Part shown: positions 54,209-62,675 of the stretch, one piece after another
How the letters are laid out: each line of letters begins with the position of its first letter
How positions within the stretch are numbered: position 1 is the stretch's first letter
Assembly (NCBI RefSeq): GCF_030068505.1
Contig: NZ_JAQOSO010000011.1
Coordinates: forward strand, 1-64,000
Reading direction: 5' to 3'
Length of the DNA stretch: 64,000 bases
Source of the DNA: Roseofilum capinflatum BLCC-M114
GTDB taxonomy: Bacteria; Cyanobacteriota; Cyanobacteriia; Cyanobacteriales; Desertifilaceae
Made by a program: the position numbers and the translations under genes
The notes under the pieces: generated by a model
What the model saw: the letters and a program-made list of their open reading frames with translations, nothing else
Told to the model about the DNA's origin: nothing
The model's database searches: none

Positions 54209-54284
54209 AACGAGAAAAACCTCCTAGGAACCCAATCCAGATATTTTAATCCAGATATTCTATTGTATGCCGCGATCGCCAGAG

Positions 54285-54608
54285 TTAGGTTCTCAGCAGC
54301 AGTAGAATCAGAATGCAATCAATCAGGCTCAATTCCCTGAGTAAGTCTCGATTGTTGTCGTCTTCTGGTGAATCGGACAAAGGGTCAATTTCCGCTACGC
54401 TCTCCCAGTCCACTCCTGCCACCTGACAAATCTGTTGAAAGGCCTGTCGATCGATGGGAATTCTGCGCCAAAACCGGCGTAAGGTTGCTTGGGAGGTTTG
54501 AGCATCATTCCACCAGAGAGCGGTTTGAGTTTTTGTCCATCCTTTTTGGCGAATGGCTCTGTAAACGAGGTCTAGTCCTGCTTTGGAAGCTTTGAGTGTA
54601 TCTGCCAT
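54285..54608 (-). CDS. stand-alone N-terminal HTH-type domain related to cyanobacterial STAND proteins
   Basis: A 107-residue protein starting MADTLKASKAGLDLVYRAI. The segment RQKGWTKTQTALWWNDAQTSQATLRRFWR is characteristic of a small helical domain normally placed at the N-terminus of large NB-ARC/NACHT-type cyanobacterial proteins. Here no ATPase follows; after residue 75 comes an acidic linker and a short hydrophobic end (SLIDCILILLLLRT). Either a naturally solitary adaptor or the remnant of a truncated gene. ATG 54608 is used rather than an upstream start at 54632. Confidence 0.65.
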   Translation of the reverse strand: MADTLKASKAGLDLVYRAIRQKGWTKTQTALWWNDAQTSQATLRRFWRRIPIDRQAFQQICQVAGVDWESVAEIDPLSDSPEDDNNRDLLRELSLIDCILILLLLRT

Positions 54609-54894
54609 AACCCTATTTTGCGATCGCAACAACTAGAGAAGTGCATGACCCCTCTATAGGGTTCTCAGTTTTTAACCTCGATTTTTATGCGCTTTGGGCG
54701 AAATTGTTACATAAATTTACATTCTCCCTTTACCGATTGGGGCGATCGCGGAAAGGGCACTCAAAAATGAGTCAAAGTGAGTCAGTTTTTGCGCTCCGAT
54801 CTGATACTATTATTAATTTGACTAAAAAACGATCTTAAAAAACGTAATTTATCTTAATTTTTAAGACATTTACTGTTAAATAAACTAAATTAGT

Positions 54895-54985
54895 TAGTGT
54901 GGAGACACGAAGACATAAACGCAAGAGGGACTGAAATCAGAACCATTCTGATTTCACCTCTTTTTCTCCTCTAATCCCCACACTA
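54895..54985 (+). ncRNA. candidate small structured RNA ending in a terminator-like hairpin
   Basis: Outer arms TAGTGTGG (54895-54902) and CCACACTA (54978-54985) are complementary. Inside, GAAATCAGA (54933-54941) and TCTGATTTC (54947-54955) form a perfect nine-pair stem, extended by GAGG/CCTC (54925-54928 and 54957-54960), then TTTTT (54961-54965): a good plus-strand terminator with no plus-strand gene before it. GTGTGGAGACAC at the 5' side can form a rival small hairpin. It may be a small RNA or a MITE-like insertion; no clear promoter was found. Confidence 0.4.
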
Positions 54986-55007
54986 CAGTTGAAACCAAAG
55001 AAAATGA

Positions 55008-55026
55008 TACAGCGCTTCGCGCTGTA
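55008..55026. repeat. TACAGCGCTTCGCGCTGTA perfect hairpin repeat
   Basis: Eight-base arms around TTC; the best-preserved member of the family also seen at 22418, 29867 and 31904. Confidence 0.85.
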
Positions 55027-55180
55027 ATGAGGTACACTCTTCTAAATTTCTGCTTCGCGGACATGAAAAGCGCTCTGCTGGCAAGCATTGAAAATCAAGA
55101 CTTGAAGACATAATGGTTTCAAGTCTTTGTATAATTTAGTGATGTACTAGAGAAAATAATGGCAGTACGATAGGCTAAGA

Positions 55181-56320
55181 TCAAAGACGCTCAACCATTT
55201 GTTTTGCGAGAGCAACAGTATTGATTTGAGTTGGAAATCGACTCATATAAGTGTTAACTAAGAAAGAAATTTGACCGTCGTATTCAAATACAATCACATC
55301 CACTACTATGGACATGAGAAGAACTTCTAGTGTAGTCATCTTTCGGACAGCCTGATTGCCTACTCCATCGAGAAATTCTAGTGTTTCTCCCGTTTTATTT
55401 ATTTTGAGTCCGTACATATTGTCAACCATATCGGGAACGTCGAACACATCGGTGGTCATCGACTCTTGCAGATTGGGTTTAATGATGGTTCCGCCAAACA
55501 AAAGATCCATTTTTAACGGTTCCATCAGTTGATAGGCAAACAGTCCTTTGATTTCAAGGTTACTCAAGAAAGACTGCAATTTTTCCAGTACATCAGTTCT
55601 GAGTGAGCTATATTCATTGGGTAAATCGGATGGGTTGACTAGGGCATTGTTGAAGGTGACAGGGGAATGAGGAGGGGTAGGTTCAGGGATCTCAAGTTGG
55701 ACTACACCTGAATCAATCCGCTCTACCATTTGTTGGGCTAAAGCAATATCATCAACGTCAGTCCTGGCTGTGGACAGATGCATATTAGCTAAGAAGTAAA
55801 CTTGCTCTTTATGCTCAAAGAAGATCGTATTCACGGTCACCGGAAATGTAAAAATTCGACTGGTCATAACGCTTCGGACTGCGCGATCGCCAACTCCATC
55901 AATATATTCTGTATGTTCTTTCGGGTTTTCTATACCGACTCCATACCAATTCTCAGCGACTTCTAAAAACACTGACCCATCCCTAGTAATTTCATCGCGC
56001 ATATCCGGTTCAATTACCGCTCCACCTAAAACTACCTCAACTTGACCCGCCAAGGGTTGTATCAGCTCACAGGTAAATAACCCTGCGATTTTCATCCCCT
56101 CCCCCTCCAAGTCAAACTCTAACTCTCTCCTCCACTCTCGTCTGAGTTCTTTAAAGCCATCGGGTAAGTCCGAGCAGTCGATCGGGGATGCTTCGGAGGT
56201 AAGGTAGGCTGTTTCACTAGCCGTCTGAGCAACAGCAATAGGGGTTACAGTGAAGCCTCCAAGCTCAAATCCTCCCAGGGTGGTTAAGCATAGTCCGAAA
56301 GCAATAAACGAGCGTTTCAT
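55181..56320 (-). CDS. exported protein with internally duplicated domain, end of the STAND-kinase-CHAT operon
   Basis: A 379-residue exported protein: signal peptide (residues 1-31, ending AVAQT), then two related modules of about 150 residues (roughly 47-205 and 228-379). Both share a start PxDLPxGF/EYxSLR, KIAGLFTCELIQPL / EIKGLFAYQLMEPL, a GxxIxP turn, EYIDGVGDRAVR / EFLDGVGNQAVR and a final ALAQQMVERI / ALAKQMVERL. No family was recognised. It lies 57 bases after the CHAT gene on the same strand, so it is probably the last gene of that operon and a periplasmic partner or substrate of the protease. Confidence 0.72.
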   Translation of the reverse strand: MKRSFIAFGLCLTTLGGFELGGFTVTPIAVAQTASETAYLTSEASPIDCSDLPDGFKELRREWRRELEFDLEGEGMKIAGLFTCELIQPLAGQVEVVLGGAVIEPDMRDEITRDGSVFLEVAENWYGVGIENPKEHTEYIDGVGDRAVRSVMTSRIFTFPVTVNTIFFEHKEQVYFLANMHLSTARTDVDDIALAQQMVERIDSGVVQLEIPEPTPPHSPVTFNNALVNPSDLPNEYSSLRTDVLEKLQSFLSNLEIKGLFAYQLMEPLKMDLLFGGTIIKPNLQESMTTDVFDVPDMVDNMYGLKINKTGETLEFLDGVGNQAVRKMTTLEVLLMSIVVDVIVFEYDGQISFLVNTYMSRFPTQINTVALAKQMVERL

Positions 56321-56377
56321 TAGGTGTTACCTCCGGTTAAAATATATAGTATCGAGTGAAGAAGAATACCAACTTTA

Positions 56378-58300
56378 TCATAACTCTCGCCAATCTCCGG
56401 TCAGTATATAAATCCCCCATTTGTAGGGAGGTTCATTCTTCTCTTTCAGTGTCAGCATGGCTTGACGCAGGGCTTGGGCTTTTGGGTTTCCTTGTTTGAG
56501 GCGATCGTAGAAGACAAGCATTAGTTCTTTAGTGAGTCTGTCCCCAACAACCCGAAGTGTTGCCAGTACCGTCGGTGCGCCCGCAAAGAGAAAGCTGCGA
56601 TTGAGTCCGACGATTTCATCGCCCACAGTTTGAGCCTCTTGCTCGTTGGAGAATTGTTCGACTTTGGTTTCACAAGCACTGAGGACAACTAGTCGCGCTG
56701 CTTCTAGGTTGAGTCTGTAGAGTTCGTGGACGTGAAGATTTCCATCCTGGCCGACAAATGGGGCTAAATGAATGGTACTCCAGAGGGGTTGTTGGCTATT
56801 AAACTGACCATGGGCTGCGAGGTGAATAATTTCAGCCGTTGGTGCATCTTGCCAAAAGCGGGTTTCTGTCGCTTGTTTGCCCGTGTAAGCGTTGCTGTTC
56901 CATTGGGCGGCGATCGCCTCTACTTCCGCCTCTGATGCCTCTAAACGAGATAAATTTCGATTTTCAATTGTGGGATTGCCCATTAAGAGTAGCTTACCCG
57001 TGCGTTGTTTCTCACTAGGCTTAGGCAACAATCGCAATACACTCGCACTAGGGAGCATAAAAATCGCATAATCATCACAGAGGTAACGACGACCATCTGT
57101 AAGCGCGGCAAAGGGTACATAATGTAGGAGTCCGTGTGGAATAATGCCGATATTTGGTGTTTTCAAGTGTTGTCGTAGGGGAGCAATCAGAATTGCATCA
57201 AGGTCTTGGAGTAATTTCGGATGGGACGATATACTATTTTTCATCTCTTGACTCATTGCCTTGATGGTCTTAGCAAGTTGCCTGAGTGGGGTAGGAATGG
57301 CGATCGCCTTCAAATCAGTAGAAGTCACCACCACGGCAAAGAGCTGGTGAATGCCCACAAAATAATTAACTAATGTCGTATCTGCACCTAAGCTTGCTTG
57401 AATTTCCTGTAAGTTCGATATCGTGACTTGGTGCAAATCTGCGATTTTAGGGCTTTGCGCTTTGAGGTCTTCAAAGCGGAACTTATATTCCTCTGCAAGC
57501 TGTTGAATTTCTTGCTCGATCTCTTCCAGCCTTGGTTGAACTCGTTGTTGTTCTTCTTCGCTGATATCAGCTTGCAATCTGAGATCCTGCCGTTCTCGAT
57601 CTAATTGTTCTAGTTTAGACTCTATCTCATACAGTCCTACCAAGATCGAACGCCTATTACCCTCGCCAAAATCGATAGAACCATGGGCTAGTTGGTCTAA
57701 AAATGCTCTGGCTTTCGACCGTTCGATATGCTCTAGCATTTTCTTAAAATCTTGGCGTTGGTGGTAAAGATCGATGAGGCGGTAATGAGCCTTATCTAAA
57801 AGCATACGTGGCCCCTCTTGTAACGTTTGGACTCGAATGCCGGCGATCGTTCTATCTGTAAACTCGACTGAGCGTTCGTAGGTCGCAATAGCGGGCAAGA
57901 TTTGAGCTTGTTTTTCATAAGCTAGACCCAATATCATCAGGGCAGTTGAACCCAAAAGAATCTGCTGGCGCTCTAAAAACCAGGTGACAGATTTTTGGAT
58001 TGTCGTTTGAGCTTGGCCAAAGTTTTGGTTACCGATATAGGCTTTGGCTAGATGAATTTGAGTCATCGCGATCGACAACTTGAGTCCTTCTTTTTCAAAA
58101 AAGGCTAAAGCTGCTTCGAGTTTGGCGATCGCGAGTTTCCATTCTTGTGCATTGAGATGAGTCTGGGCTTCCTCAATCAGTTTATTGGCTTGAAAACGAG
58201 AGGTTACAGCAAGAGCAGACTGGCGAAAACCAGAAATACTCTGCGTAAATACTGTAGCCAACAAACCTAAAACTAACAGATGAAAATGACGACGGTTCAT
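56378..58300 (-). CDS. exported TPR-CHAT protein (caspase-like protease)
   Basis: A 640-residue protein. A hydrophobic signal or anchor (about residues 8-30) is followed by TPR units (about 36-220), a coiled coil (about 215-275) and a C-terminal CHAT domain (about 330-640). The CHAT catalytic dyad is in place: His in IIHLAAHGQF (about 497) and Cys in LVVLSACET (about 543). CHAT enzymes are caspase/separase-clan cysteine proteases. Its ATG overlaps the stop of the FN3/TPR gene by four bases. The signal sequence would place the protease outside the cytoplasm. Confidence 0.88.
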   Translation of the reverse strand: MNRRHFHLLVLGLLATVFTQSISGFRQSALAVTSRFQANKLIEEAQTHLNAQEWKLAIAKLEAALAFFEKEGLKLSIAMTQIHLAKAYIGNQNFGQAQTTIQKSVTWFLERQQILLGSTALMILGLAYEKQAQILPAIATYERSVEFTDRTIAGIRVQTLQEGPRMLLDKAHYRLIDLYHQRQDFKKMLEHIERSKARAFLDQLAHGSIDFGEGNRRSILVGLYEIESKLEQLDRERQDLRLQADISEEEQQRVQPRLEEIEQEIQQLAEEYKFRFEDLKAQSPKIADLHQVTISNLQEIQASLGADTTLVNYFVGIHQLFAVVVTSTDLKAIAIPTPLRQLAKTIKAMSQEMKNSISSHPKLLQDLDAILIAPLRQHLKTPNIGIIPHGLLHYVPFAALTDGRRYLCDDYAIFMLPSASVLRLLPKPSEKQRTGKLLLMGNPTIENRNLSRLEASEAEVEAIAAQWNSNAYTGKQATETRFWQDAPTAEIIHLAAHGQFNSQQPLWSTIHLAPFVGQDGNLHVHELYRLNLEAARLVVLSACETKVEQFSNEQEAQTVGDEIVGLNRSFLFAGAPTVLATLRVVGDRLTKELMLVFYDRLKQGNPKAQALRQAMLTLKEKNEPPYKWGIYILTGDWREL

Positions 58301-59244
58301 GGCATAGAAAGTTGATCGAGTTGTTCTTGAATCTCAGTAATCCGTTGTTGGTTACCTAAAGCCTGATAAGTAGCCAGGGCAGCTTCCAACCATTCTCTAG
58401 CCTTTTCGGGAATCGCGCGATCGGCATAAATTTGTCCCAAACGAGATTGGACGGCAGCTAATTGAGCAGTTCCCGGTTCAGCAATTTCAGCCGCAGATTG
58501 ATAGCGCCAAATAGCAAACCGCCTTAAATATATCCAATTGTATAAGTCTCCCAAAAGTCGATACACTGTTTCGGTTTTGGATTCCTTGGGCAGCGCTTCT
58601 AAAACGGCAATGGCTTCCGCATTGAGATGATACCCGAAATAAAGATGGGCAAGCAGTAGGCTCCGTTCTGTTTCTGAAGTTTCTAAGTTTAAGATAGAAG
58701 CCGCTCTTTCTCGTACATGAGCTGCATCATCCGGATTAAGAACTTCAAAGCTAATGTTAGTTTCTTCGGCGGAAGAAGGCTCTGATTCTGGAGTATCGAC
58801 GACTAGAAAGTAGGTTTTGCCAGAGAGCAAGGGCGGCCCGTCATATTGCACTCGATCTTGGTTGGTTTCTTGTGTCCAAAGGGGTTCTGCATTATCGGTT
58901 TCAAAGATCTCAACAGTGTAAGTTGAAGCACTAGGAAGGGAATTCCAGCGCAGGAGCGGTTGAGGGTTAAGAATTGTGGTGCGGCGAGGGGAGATGATAT
59001 AAGGAATGAGATCGTCTTTAGGATTTTTGCCTTCCCCGCGAGGGCAATTATGTTTGAGTTGAGCGCTTGTGAAAAGTGGGGATTTTGCAGATTGAAGCTG
59101 TAGGTTGCTAAGTTTAGTCGTAGGAGCAAGACAGGCTGACTCAGCTCCCCAATTCGGTGTAGCGATCGCGCCAACAGTTATGACTAAAAGTGAAATAATA
59201 AACCAAGCTTTAGCTTTTGTTGATAAATAACTCATAACACTCAA
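58297..59244 (-). CDS. exported FN3-like/TPR protein of the STAND-kinase-CHAT operon
   Basis: A 315-residue exported protein with an N-terminal hydrophobic signal (about 12-32). Residues about 85-170 read as a fibronectin-III-like beta domain (ISPRRTTILNPQPLLRW, SASTYTVEIFE, LLSGKTYFLVVDTPESE); residues 180-315 are TPR-like helices (LGQIYADRAIPEKAREWLEAAL...). No catalytic residues were recognised. It is coupled by ATGA overlaps to the kinase upstream and the CHAT gene downstream, so it probably bridges the two as a periplasmic scaffold. Confidence 0.75.
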   Translation of the reverse strand: MSVMSYLSTKAKAWFIISLLVITVGAIATPNWGAESACLAPTTKLSNLQLQSAKSPLFTSAQLKHNCPRGEGKNPKDDLIPYIISPRRTTILNPQPLLRWNSLPSASTYTVEIFETDNAEPLWTQETNQDRVQYDGPPLLSGKTYFLVVDTPESEPSSAEETNISFEVLNPDDAAHVRERAASILNLETSETERSLLLAHLYFGYHLNAEAIAVLEALPKESKTETVYRLLGDLYNWIYLRRFAIWRYQSAAEIAEPGTAQLAAVQSRLGQIYADRAIPEKAREWLEAALATYQALGNQQRITEIQEQLDQLSMP

Positions 59245-60827
59245 TCGATACTTGAAGCAAGATCCTCAGACGCAACCAAGAATTTCTGTGCTTCTGCTTG
59301 CCATTGTTGAATTTCTGGAAAATCGCGATCGCGCTCTTGAGCATATTGGTAACATAATTTCCAGGAGTTCTGGGCCTGCTTCATCTTTTCTTCCTGTTCT
59401 GCAACTTGGGCGAGTAAACAATGAGCCGCAGGACGCTCGTCTTCCAAAGTTAGGGATTTCTGGAGTTGTTCTTTGGCTAAGGAGAGGTTACTCGTAGCTA
59501 ATCCAGCCCAAGCTAGATTTTTATGCAAGGCTGCCTGTAGGCTTTCGGTATATTGGGGGTCGTTGAAACCCTGCTGAACGCCCATTTCCAAGATAGGCAG
59601 AGCCGATCGCGGATCGTTTTGTAGTAAATAAAGGCGACCGAGATCGTTATAGGCGCGAGAAAAGGTGGCTTGAGAGGCGATCGCCTGCTGATAACGCTCC
59701 TTTGCCATTTCCATATTACCTTCCTCCTCCGCAAAAAAACCCAAGTAATAGTGAGACTCAGCTTTTTTCGGATTAAACCGAAGTGCCCAGCGAAAAAGAG
59801 ATTCCGCCCTCTGCCAATTATCATCTGCATAGGCATTATAGCCTTGCTCATTCAGCTCCGTCGCCACCCATGGTACGCCCCATAACCACATTGCTATACT
59901 CACAACCACTGCTGCACTGACTCCCTGGAATGGGCGAAACGTTTTCCACCCCACAAACAAGCCATTGCGCCACCAGGTTTGCTGTAATAAATGTTGTCGA
60001 GCGACGACGGCTGAAGCGGGACGAGATTGGGCTTCCAGGGCAGTCATTGATACGAGTAAATCCGCAAATAGAGCGGAAATTTGCACGCGATCTTGCCAGC
60101 AGATTTGATGGGTTTGCGGGTCAAATTCTAACTTGGAAATCGGTTGACCGACGAGTAAGGAAATTAGGGTTCTTCCTAATGCAAACAGATCGGATAATGC
60201 TGTGGTGAAGCCCTGCATTTGTTCGGGAGGAGAATAGCCCCGTGCATAGATTTTGGTGGTGGATTGTTCGGCTTTCTGTTTCTCCAGAAAGGTTTCCGTG
60301 ACTTCACGTATTGCACCAAAGTCAACCAACACCAATTGACCATCGGGTTTGAGCATGATGTTTCCCGGTTTGATATCTCGGTGTAATACGGGTGGGTTTT
60401 GACTGTGGAGATAGATGAGGATATCGAGCAGTTGCGTCAACCATTGTTTGGCTAGGGGTTCGGAGAGGGGTGGGTTTTTCTCTTGCCAAGTGCGGAGATC
60501 CTCTCCTGCAATATATTCCATGACTAAGCAATGATACGGTTCAAACCGGTGGGGAGAGCGGTAAAGAAAATAGCCATCGGGGTCGCCTTTGGGGATGCCG
60601 GGATGGTCTAGGGTTTGCAGAGCATGGGCTTCTCTTTTGAATAAGGTAATCACTTTTTGGCGATCGCCTTCCTCAATAAAGTTTTGCTCTGGGTCAAGCA
60701 CTTTCAGCACTTTGGGGCGATCGGATTGAGTGTCGTTTAACAGGAAAGTTTTGCCAAAGCTGCCACTTCCTAGTGATTTAACCACTCTATAGCGCTCTTG
60801 CAGGAGTAAACCCTCGATGATATCCAT
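59241..60827 (-). CDS. membrane Ser/Thr kinase with extracytoplasmic TPRs
   Basis: A 528-residue kinase. The kinase domain (residues 10-290) has LGSGSFGKTF, Lys42, HRDIKPGN and LVDFGAIREV, all intact. One membrane helix (about 303-325, VSAAVVVSIAMWLWGVPWV) separates it from a C-terminal TPR region (about 335-500) that would face the periplasm, a receptor-kinase layout. The stop overlaps the FN3/TPR gene by four bases and only six bases separate it from the STAND gene. It probably relays a signal between periplasmic partners and cytoplasmic targets. Confidence 0.9.
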   Translation of the reverse strand: MDIIEGLLLQERYRVVKSLGSGSFGKTFLLNDTQSDRPKVLKVLDPEQNFIEEGDRQKVITLFKREAHALQTLDHPGIPKGDPDGYFLYRSPHRFEPYHCLVMEYIAGEDLRTWQEKNPPLSEPLAKQWLTQLLDILIYLHSQNPPVLHRDIKPGNIMLKPDGQLVLVDFGAIREVTETFLEKQKAEQSTTKIYARGYSPPEQMQGFTTALSDLFALGRTLISLLVGQPISKLEFDPQTHQICWQDRVQISALFADLLVSMTALEAQSRPASAVVARQHLLQQTWWRNGLFVGWKTFRPFQGVSAAVVVSIAMWLWGVPWVATELNEQGYNAYADDNWQRAESLFRWALRFNPKKAESHYYLGFFAEEEGNMEMAKERYQQAIASQATFSRAYNDLGRLYLLQNDPRSALPILEMGVQQGFNDPQYTESLQAALHKNLAWAGLATSNLSLAKEQLQKSLTLEDERPAAHCLLAQVAEQEEKMKQAQNSWKLCYQYAQERDRDFPEIQQWQAEAQKFLVASEDLASSID

Positions 60828-60833
60828 TTTTAG

Positions 60834-62456
60834 CTACGGTATGACTTCACCCAACAACAACCAGTTTCTTCTAGTGTATCCGACCAGAAAATTGGCGATC
60901 GCTTGGTTGTGAGTCTCTTGCCAGATTTTTTGCCAAGCCAAGGGTGAATCAAATCCTTGGTTTAAACGAGTTTTGACCACTTTGAGAAGTTTTTGCTCGT
61001 TATTGCTTTCTGGCCAAACTAGGAGATGGGTTTGTAGCACGGAGTTGGGTTCGAGCTGTTGGGTTTGGCAGACTTGCCAGATCCCATTGATGAAGCGATC
61101 GCTCAATTGCTGACGCATATATTTAGCAATCATCGGGTCAAGTTGAAATCCTGGAGGATGGGTTTCTGGAGCGATCATCACCCAATCCAACCGTTGGAGC
61201 TGACTGAGGCTATTGCTAACTTTGGACTGCTCGACTCCACCACTGATCGCCTGAGTCAGTTCCTCTAGGGTAACGGATTGATTTTCAGCAATTGTGAGCC
61301 AATCCAGGAGCGATCGCACTTCTGGCTGAAGATGGTTAAGTTGAGCTTGCACTGCTTGAGCCACAGCATCCCCAATAAAGAGGGACGTACTCTCTAAAAA
61401 CGGCTCTAGATTGTCGTGCCATTGGTTTTTCAGCGTCATAGCAGCCATGGATAAGGCTCTAGGGTTGCCTTGATAGCGTTGGATCAGGGTTTGTCGCTCA
61501 GTGGGTGTACCTTGGATGTTGAGGCGATCGAGCAATTCCAGAGCATCACTCTCACAAAGCCCTTTCAGGCGTAATTCTCGCACGGCTTCATCATTCAACA
61601 GTTGGGCATATTCAGCCGGTTGCTGTTCAGAAATCAGCACAATACAACTTCTATGAGTTTGTTGGCTCAAGCTTTGCAACAGATGGGAATAGTCATGACT
61701 CGGTTGCTCTCCCAATTTTGCCCCACAAACAGCTTGCCAGTCATCTAGAATCAGCAAACAGGGATAATTATGCAGCCAGCGCAGTAGATCCACAGTTAAC
61801 CATTGCTCTTTAGGTTCAACATCAGGAGCAAGCAGGGGTTTGAGGCTGGCAATTAAATCTGAGAGACGAGGGAAATTGAGAAGACTTCGCCACACCACCA
61901 CTTGAAATGGAGTCTCTTTTTCCTCAGCTAAGGTGACAGCTAATTTTGCCACCAACAGACTTTTCCCAACCCCATATTTACCCCATAAAAGCAGCAGTTG
62001 TGTCTGTTCAGAAGTGAACCAGAATTTTAAGGTATCTAGTTCAGCTTTGCGTCCTAGAAAACGATCGATGTTTGGAGCTTGGATCAGATCGATTGACCTT
62101 AAAGCTGAATAAGTGGGCCAAGTGATTCCCCCTCGACGATACTGTTCTAAAAATAAAGGCACTTCACTCCAATGCTTGACTTTTCGTCCCGTCAGTTGTT
62201 CCACATAACGATAGATCTTACGTGAAAGCTCTGTCCGCACATGCTTTTCAGAAAGGTGCAGCACTTGCCCTATCTCTTTAGCATCATGACCGCAGAGTAA
62301 ACCCCGGAGGAATTCTTTCTCTTGATCCTCAAGGGTAGGAGGCTGTTTAGAGTCGTATGCTTGTTTGGCCGTGCCCAGGTCGCGATAGAGTTCCTCTAGT
62401 AACCAAACCTGACTGGCTCTGGAAAATGCGGGTGAAGGGTTTTGTTCTGTAGGCAT
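60834..62456 (-). CDS. STAND-type ATPase with N-terminal HTH
   Basis: A 540-residue cytoplasmic protein. Residues about 38-90 form an HTH-like domain (EKEFLRGLLCGHDAKEIGQV, then VRTELSRKIYRYVEQL). The NB-ARC-like ATPase follows: P-loop WGKYGVGKSLL (about 158-168), Walker B LLILDDW (about 215) and VLISEQQPAE as sensor 1. Winged-helix and helical segments occupy 380-540. There is no obvious C-terminal repeat sensor, unlike most STAND proteins. As first gene of a tightly packed operon with a kinase and CHAT protease, it may be the trigger of the pathway. Confidence 0.85.
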   Translation of the reverse strand: MPTEQNPSPAFSRASQVWLLEELYRDLGTAKQAYDSKQPPTLEDQEKEFLRGLLCGHDAKEIGQVLHLSEKHVRTELSRKIYRYVEQLTGRKVKHWSEVPLFLEQYRRGGITWPTYSALRSIDLIQAPNIDRFLGRKAELDTLKFWFTSEQTQLLLLWGKYGVGKSLLVAKLAVTLAEEKETPFQVVVWRSLLNFPRLSDLIASLKPLLAPDVEPKEQWLTVDLLRWLHNYPCLLILDDWQAVCGAKLGEQPSHDYSHLLQSLSQQTHRSCIVLISEQQPAEYAQLLNDEAVRELRLKGLCESDALELLDRLNIQGTPTERQTLIQRYQGNPRALSMAAMTLKNQWHDNLEPFLESTSLFIGDAVAQAVQAQLNHLQPEVRSLLDWLTIAENQSVTLEELTQAISGGVEQSKVSNSLSQLQRLDWVMIAPETHPPGFQLDPMIAKYMRQQLSDRFINGIWQVCQTQQLEPNSVLQTHLLVWPESNNEQKLLKVVKTRLNQGFDSPLAWQKIWQETHNQAIANFLVGYTRRNWLLLGEVIP

Positions 62457-62675
62457 GAATCAATGGGATGAGCAGATCCTCTTGTCTACTATAGGGTTTC
62501 TAGAGTCTCTCTAGCCTTGTGAAGTTATTTAAAGCTGTAAGATCCAACTTTGGTTGGCAATGTTTTGCCTGTTTAGTGCATATTCTCCAACCAAAGTTGG
62601 CTGACAATTGCATGAATGTCCTCATATCCTGGAATGGAGTTAGGAAAATGCTAACCAGAATAGGGGGAATTAGTG
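62457..62675. promoter_or_regulatory. divergent promoter region of the STAND operon and the CAP/RTX gene pair
   Basis: 219 gene-free bases between divergent units, holding the 14-bp inverted repeat at 62544-62600. AGGGGG (62662-62667) precedes the small plus-strand gene. No clear sigma70 pair was identified. Confidence 0.5.
62544..62600. repeat. 14-bp inverted repeat with 29-base loop
   Basis: CCAACTTTGGTTGG (62544-62557) and CCAACCAAAGTTGG (62587-62600) are exact reverse complements. Placed midway between two divergent transcripts, it could be a regulator site or a leader hairpin. Confidence 0.8.

Larger units (their letters stand above)
54609..55180. other. gene-free region with a structured element and a hairpin repeat
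   Basis: About 570 bases. It contains the 91-base foldback/terminator element at 54895-54985 and the TACAGCGCTTCGCGCTGTA hairpin, both listed. A 65-codon plus-strand frame at 54641-54838 has no protein-like features and is not called. Confidence 0.7.

Noticed and set aside
54641-54838. Plus-strand 65-codon frame
   Set aside because: No ribosome site and no recognisable composition; left as intergenic.
54895-54985. Possible CRISPR repeat, because of GGGACTGAAAT
   Set aside because: Only one copy is present, with no regularly spaced repeats or cas genes.
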